64,000 nucleotides of DNA, from assembly GCF_004152935.1 (NCBI RefSeq), contig NZ_SETE01000001.1, forward strand, positions 62,001 through 126,000. Direction: 5' to 3'. How positions within the stretch are numbered: position 1 is the first letter of the stretch; every line of letters begins with the position of its first letter. The DNA comes from Brumimicrobium glaciale. GTDB taxonomy: Bacteria > Bacteroidota > Bacteroidia > Flavobacteriales_D > Crocinitomicaceae. Below the pieces are notes generated by a model. It made no database searches. It saw only the letters and a list, made by a program, of their open reading frames with translations, and was not told where the DNA came from. Below are positions 60,837 to 64,000 of this stretch, one piece after another. Both the position numbers and the translations under genes were made by a program.

Positions 60837-61868
60837 TTAAAATGCTGATTTAAATTGTTTTAAAAAGCGTACATCATTCTCAGAATATAAACGCAAGTCA
60901 TTCACTCTGTATTTTAGTTGGGCAATTCTTTCGATTCCCATACCAAATGCAAAGCCGCTGTATTCTTTAGGGTCGATATTCGCAGCTTCCAAAACACTTG
61001 GGTCTACCATTCCACAACCTAAAATTTCTAACCAGCCAGTATATTTACAAACATTACATCCTTTTCCACTGCAAATTGTGCAGCTCACATCTACTTCAGC
61101 ACTTGGCTCTGTAAATGGGAAGTAAGAAGGACGTAATCGAATTTGAGTTTTCTTTCCGAACATCTCTTGCGCGAAAAACAAAATTGTTTGTTTCAAGTCT
61201 GCGAATGAAACATCTTTATCGATGAATAATCCTTCAACTTGGTGGAAGAAACAGTGCGCACGAGCAGAAATAGATTCATTTCTAAAAACACGTCCTGGAG
61301 AAATTGTACGAATTGGAGGCTTACTGTTTTCCATTACACGCACCTGTACAGATGAGGTGTGGGTACGCAATGCCATTTCTTTTCCTTCTGTTTCCACAAA
61401 GAAAGTGTCTTGCATATCTCTTGCAGGATGTTCTTCAGGGAAATTTAATGCAGAGAAGTTGTGCCAATCATCTTCTACTTCTGGACCTTCGGAAACACCA
61501 TAGCCAATGCGTTCAAAAATTGAAATGATTTCTTTTCTCACGACACTAATAGGATGTCTTGCTCCAATGTTATTTGGTTCGCCCGGACGAGAAAAATCTA
61601 CTTTTTCTTCAGTTCCTGCATTGTTAGAAAGTTGCTCGCTAAATTGGTCAAAAACAGATTGTGCTGCATTTTTCAATTCATTGATTTTTTGTCCCACTAA
61701 TTTTTTGTCCTCATTTGGAACATTTTTCAATTCCGAGAATAATGGTTTCAAGCAATTTTTAGTCCCTAGAAATCGAATTCTAAATTCTTCCAAATTAGCT
61801 GAATCTGTTATTGAAGCAGTGTTTACTTCGTTTAAAAGCTCCTCGAGTTTATGTTGAATATCTGACAT
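60837..61868 (-). CDS. pheS: Phenylalanyl-tRNA synthetase alpha subunit
   Basis: A 343-residue class II subunit, catalytic part of the alpha2-beta2 enzyme. Seen: N-terminal coiled-coil tRNA arm (1-85), motif 1 region HPISVVRKEIISIFERIGYG, motif 2 ISPGRVFRNESISARAHCFFH, and motif 3 GFAFGMGIERIAQLKY. A Cys-rich loop CTICSGKGCNVCKYTGW (about 255-271) is the zinc-finger-like insertion some PheS proteins carry. The beta subunit (pheT) is not next to it, which is usual in Flavobacteriia. First gene of pheS-ytxJ-cyclotransferase. Confidence 0.96.
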   Translation of the reverse strand: MSDIQHKLEELLNEVNTASITDSANLEEFRIRFLGTKNCLKPLFSELKNVPNEDKKLVGQKINELKNAAQSVFDQFSEQLSNNAGTEEKVDFSRPGEPNNIGARHPISVVRKEIISIFERIGYGVSEGPEVEDDWHNFSALNFPEEHPARDMQDTFFVETEGKEMALRTHTSSVQVRVMENSKPPIRTISPGRVFRNESISARAHCFFHQVEGLFIDKDVSFADLKQTILFFAQEMFGKKTQIRLRPSYFPFTEPSAEVDVSCTICSGKGCNVCKYTGWLEILGCGMVDPSVLEAANIDPKEYSGFAFGMGIERIAQLKYRVNDLRLYSENDVRFLKQFKSAF

Positions 61869-61920
61869 CTTAAAATGATCTTTACGCTTTATTTTACTTT
61901 ACAATCAAAGTTGTATAGTG

Positions 61921-61928
61921 CAAATTTA
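61921..61928 (-). promoter_or_regulatory. pheS promoter -7 box TAAATTTG
   Basis: Exact TAnnTTTG on the minus strand, about 53 bases before the pheS ATG. Confidence 0.45.
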
Positions 61929-62465
61929 GCAGTTATTTTTCATAAATGGCCCTACACGATTAAAAGTTGCCTATAAGTCGTCTTTGCAAGAAAGCTCCAA
62001 ATACTGCGTTATGCTCACCACGGCAAGCTCTGCGTAGGTATTTTTAATTGCAGTCCCTCCAGCAGGCTAGTTACTGAAGAGTAATCCGTTGGCTTGTCGA
62101 AGGCAATTTAGGCAAATGGAAAAACGTTTTGAAAAGAATGAAAATAACATTAAAATAATTAGTGTATCGCTTAGCATCTTCAGGGTACCTCATTTATAGA
62201 AATAAACGCTTCACAAACCTTGTCTTTGAAGTTATCTTATCAAAGACATTGAAAACTTTTAGTTTACTTGCGGACGCTATATATAGGTCTTTTAAATATA
62301 GCTTCTTTAAAGTTGCTAAAATATAACCAATGCTAGCCTCATAATAAAGCCCAACAACCACATATCGAATAGTGCATTATATCACTATTTTTCACGAAAA
62401 TTATAATTGTATTAGAGATAATAATAATTATTACATAACTTAGCCACTCTAAAAAACATATTATT
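61929..62465. other. Gene-free stretch with a hairpin and repeat scraps
   Basis: No gene seen. 62221-62248 is a 9-bp perfect inverted repeat TGTCTTTGA / TCAAAGACA. 62080-62105 contains GGCTTGTCGAAGG, a scrap of the block at 10325-10360. The area 61975-62110 is richer in G+C than its surroundings and may be old repeat debris. Confidence 0.45.
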
Positions 62466-62843
62466 ATGAAATTCAAATTCACAATTTTCTCCTTAATAGT
62501 TGGTATGAGTGTCCTTTTTATGTCAGGATGCGCTGAGAAAGACCCTTCTATATTAAAGATCTTTGTACGTTCAAATGCAAATATCCTTACTCCGGATGCT
62601 TATGTTAGAATTGTTGGGGATGTTAATAAAGACACTCCAGAATTTTTAGCCGAAGGAAAGACGAACGAATCTGGTGTTGCTACTTTCAAATTAGATGAAC
62701 TTTTTGATGAATACGGTAAAAAAGATGATAAAATAGCTTACTTTACAGTATATGCGAAGGACACTGCTGAATTCTACACATTAGGAAGTGCTCGTGCAAA
62801 GCAATATTTAACTTCAACAGAAACAATTAATATAGACGAATAG
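62466..62843 (+). CDS. Small lipoprotein, first of a tandem pair
   Basis: A 125-residue lipoprotein: lipobox MSGC (Cys22), then one beta-sandwich domain with AYVRIVGDVN and EGKTNESGVATFKLDELFDE, the pattern of carboxypeptidase-regulatory-like (transthyretin-type) domains. The next gene encodes a protein of the same plan, with the shared T-N-x-S-G-V-A-x-F motif, so they are probably tandem paralogues in one transcript. Likely on the periplasmic face of the outer membrane; function unknown. Confidence 0.78.
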   Translation: MKFKFTIFSLIVGMSVLFMSGCAEKDPSILKIFVRSNANILTPDAYVRIVGDVNKDTPEFLAEGKTNESGVATFKLDELFDEYGKKDDKIAYFTVYAKDTAEFYTLGSARAKQYLTSTETINIDE

Positions 62844-62914
62844 CAACTTTTTTGTAACAGTTCTCGTTAACTACAGAACAACACGTTTACTTAAAATTGA
62901 AAATTTATAAAAAC

Positions 62915-63295
62915 ATGAAAAATTATATCATTTTTACAAGCATTCTTCTGATGATAGGAGGTATGAGTTTAGGATTGGGGTCTTGTAACAAGAAAGCAGA
63001 CACAATTGCTAAAGTCAAAGTGAGAGACACATCAAATGCACTTGTTTCTGGTGCTAGGGTTATTCTTTATGGAAAATCAACGTTATCTCCAAAGAAACCT
63101 GTTATAAGAAGAGATACTGCTTATACTAATTCATCAGGTGTAGCCGTCTTTAACTATAACGATGTTTACCAAACTGGTCAGGCTGGAGTAGCAGTATTAG
63201 ATATTTCTGCTAGAAAAGGTGACTTAACAGCAGAAGGAATAATTAAAATTGAAGAAGAACTTGAAAATACGACTACAGTATTTCTTCAGCCATAA
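62915..63295 (+). CDS. Small lipoprotein, second of a tandem pair
   Basis: A 126-residue lipoprotein starting at ATG 62915 (an upstream TTG at 62897 adds six residues and is unlikely). Lipobox LGSC (Cys24), then a carboxypeptidase-regulatory-like domain: KVKVRDTSNALVSGARVILYG and AYTNSSGVAVFNYNDVYQTG, ending in TTTVFLQP. Parallel to the preceding gene in length and motifs. A strong terminator follows. Confidence 0.8.
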   Translation: MKNYIIFTSILLMIGGMSLGLGSCNKKADTIAKVKVRDTSNALVSGARVILYGKSTLSPKKPVIRRDTAYTNSSGVAVFNYNDVYQTGQAGVAVLDISARKGDLTAEGIIKIEEELENTTTVFLQP

Positions 63296-63325
63296 GTCAA
63301 ATTAGACAACATTTTTTAAATGAGA

Positions 63326-63356
63326 AACCTTAATCTTTATTGATTAAGGTTTTTTA
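63326..63356 (+). terminator. Terminator of the tandem lipoprotein genes
   Basis: Perfect stem AACCTTAATC / GATTAAGGTT with a 6-nt loop, then T-rich sequence. Confidence 0.9.
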
Positions 63357-63500
63357 TTTTTGTTGTTAATCTACTGAAAAGACAAGGGAAAGTTCGATTT
63401 TTTGATAATTATCCAATGAATTGTCAAGAAGAAGCGCTGTTTCCTTTTAGAATAAATAATTTTTTGTACTTTAGCCCGTCGAAAAGGTATAAGTTATATT

Positions 63501-63590
63501 GGAGAGGTGCAGGAGTGGCTTAACTGGCTCGCCTGGAAAGCGAGTGTTCCTTCACCGGAACCGAGGGTTCGAATCCCTCCTTCTCCGCCA
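63501..63590 (+). tRNA. tRNA-Ser(GGA)
   Basis: The 90-nt cloverleaf includes an encoded CCA end. Acceptor arms GGAGAGG / CTTCTCC pair, discriminator G. Anticodon stem CTCGC / GCGAG surrounds loop CTGGAAA with anticodon GGA at 63535-63537 (reads UCC and UCU). The long variable arm GTTCC...GGAAC is that of a class II tRNA, and the T arm has GGTTCGAATCC. Confidence 0.97.
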
Positions 63591-63667
63591 GTTTAACTTG
63601 TAAATTTTTGAACAAATTAGGAATATTAATAATTTTACAGAAACGATTAATTTTTAATCTTTGGAAC

Positions 63668-64000
63668 ATGAAAAAAATAGTTAGTTCTTTAGCGATCATC
63701 GGAATGTTTACTTTCGGTTTTAGCACAGTATCATTTGCAGACCAACAAGATCCTGCAAATCAAAATGGAGTAGAGCTTCAAGATGATTCATCATCTATAG
63801 AAGCTATTTCTGCAGAGCCAATGCCCGTTGAGGAAGCGCCTGCTGAAATAGAGGAAGCTGAAGTTGAGAAAGAAGTAGGTTTTACTTCAACTCTTAAAAA
63901 GAAGTTTATCGAAGGAGATCCATTCTGGATGGGTATCGTATTGATTGCTTTGATTATCGGTATTGCACTTTGTATTGAGCGTATCGTTTATCTTAACCTT
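63668..64000 (+). CDS. MotA/TolQ/ExbB proton-channel protein, N-terminal part
   Basis: Open to the right edge, 111 residues seen. It has an N-terminal signal-like helix (MKKIVSSLAIIGMFTFGFS...), then a Pro/Glu-rich acidic linker (EEAPAEIEEAEVEKEVG), and FIEGDPFWMGIVLIALIIGI, then CIERIVYLNL, the opening of the ExbB channel domain (first core helix). ExbB with ExbD and TonB energises outer-membrane import, e.g. the type of receptor at the left edge. The long acidic N-terminal extension is usual in Flavobacteriia. exbD presumably follows outside the window. Confidence 0.85.
   Translation, partial: MKKIVSSLAIIGMFTFGFSTVSFADQQDPANQNGVELQDDSSSIEAISAEPMPVEEAPAEIEEAEVEKEVGFTSTLKKKFIEGDPFWMGIVLIALIIGIALCIERIVYLNL

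Noticed and set aside
63520-63726. 68-codon open frame on the minus strand over the tRNA gene
   Set aside because: It overlaps tRNA-Ser(GGA), and part of its translation (EGFEPSVPV-like) is the well-known artefact of translating a tRNA.

Overview
The window looks like chromosomal DNA of a Bacteroidota bacterium of the order Flavobacteriales; the gene mix and text-like intergenic repeats remind me of Fluviicola or another Crocinitomicaceae member, but that family-level guess is an inference. The support is low GC, almost no Shine-Dalgarno sequences, promoters with the Bacteroidota -7 box TAnnTTTG, type IX secretion (T9SS) sorting domains, a 'gliding motility-associated' C-terminal domain, a MurF-Alr fusion, and clade-typical families (DUF4292, YtxJ, a LysRS with a C-terminal extension).

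Layout. 1-4200: C-terminal part of a TonB-dependent receptor, dxr (isoprenoids), a DUF3817 membrane protein and a small cupin. 4250-10150: a decayed copy of the leuS start region, a CUB/PKD T9SS cargo protein, a small secreted protein, then intact leuS. 10160-18440: bioY, a GT39-like membrane glycosyltransferase, a FrnE-like DsbA protein, a LytTR response regulator with its TPR sensor kinase, and asd. 18469-24200: an AddB-like nuclease, arylamine N-acetyltransferase (NAT) with a fresh 219-bp tandem duplication over its 5' end, a GNAT enzyme and an enoyl-CoA hydratase. 24465-33964: an envelope block (flippase, HGSNAT-like acyltransferase, a secreted protein with thioester-domain-like motifs, then the tightly packed run dut / nucleotidyltransferase / TPR / DUF4292 / EnvC-like). 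34305-46977: a 53-residue membrane protein, fumC, an M43 metalloprotease, lysS, two paralogous lipoproteins around a secreted hydrolase, tdk and murF-alr. 47212-55797: asnB, a lipoprotein, dusB, a bacterial eRF1/Pelota-like protein followed by ywbE, an outer-membrane protein, DUF488, FkbM methyltransferase and a universal stress protein. 56200-64000: a lamin-tail-domain cargo protein, a 95-bp tandem repeat array, glutaminyl cyclotransferase, ytxJ, pheS, two small lipoproteins, tRNA-Ser(GGA) and the start of an ExbB-type protein.

Most genes are housekeeping or envelope functions. Four proteins look like cargo of the T9SS, whose machinery is not in this window. The unusual content lies between and at the edges of genes: several interspersed repeat families (24-bp-arm palindromes just after stop codons, a 95-bp unit, and 'CGCAGAG', 'TTGATAATT', 'GGCTGTATGCTTT' and 'TACTCAATACTC' types) and three cases (leuS, frnE, NAT) where a gene's 5' end and leader are duplicated immediately or shortly upstream. 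No CRISPR array, rRNA, integrase or transposase gene was seen.
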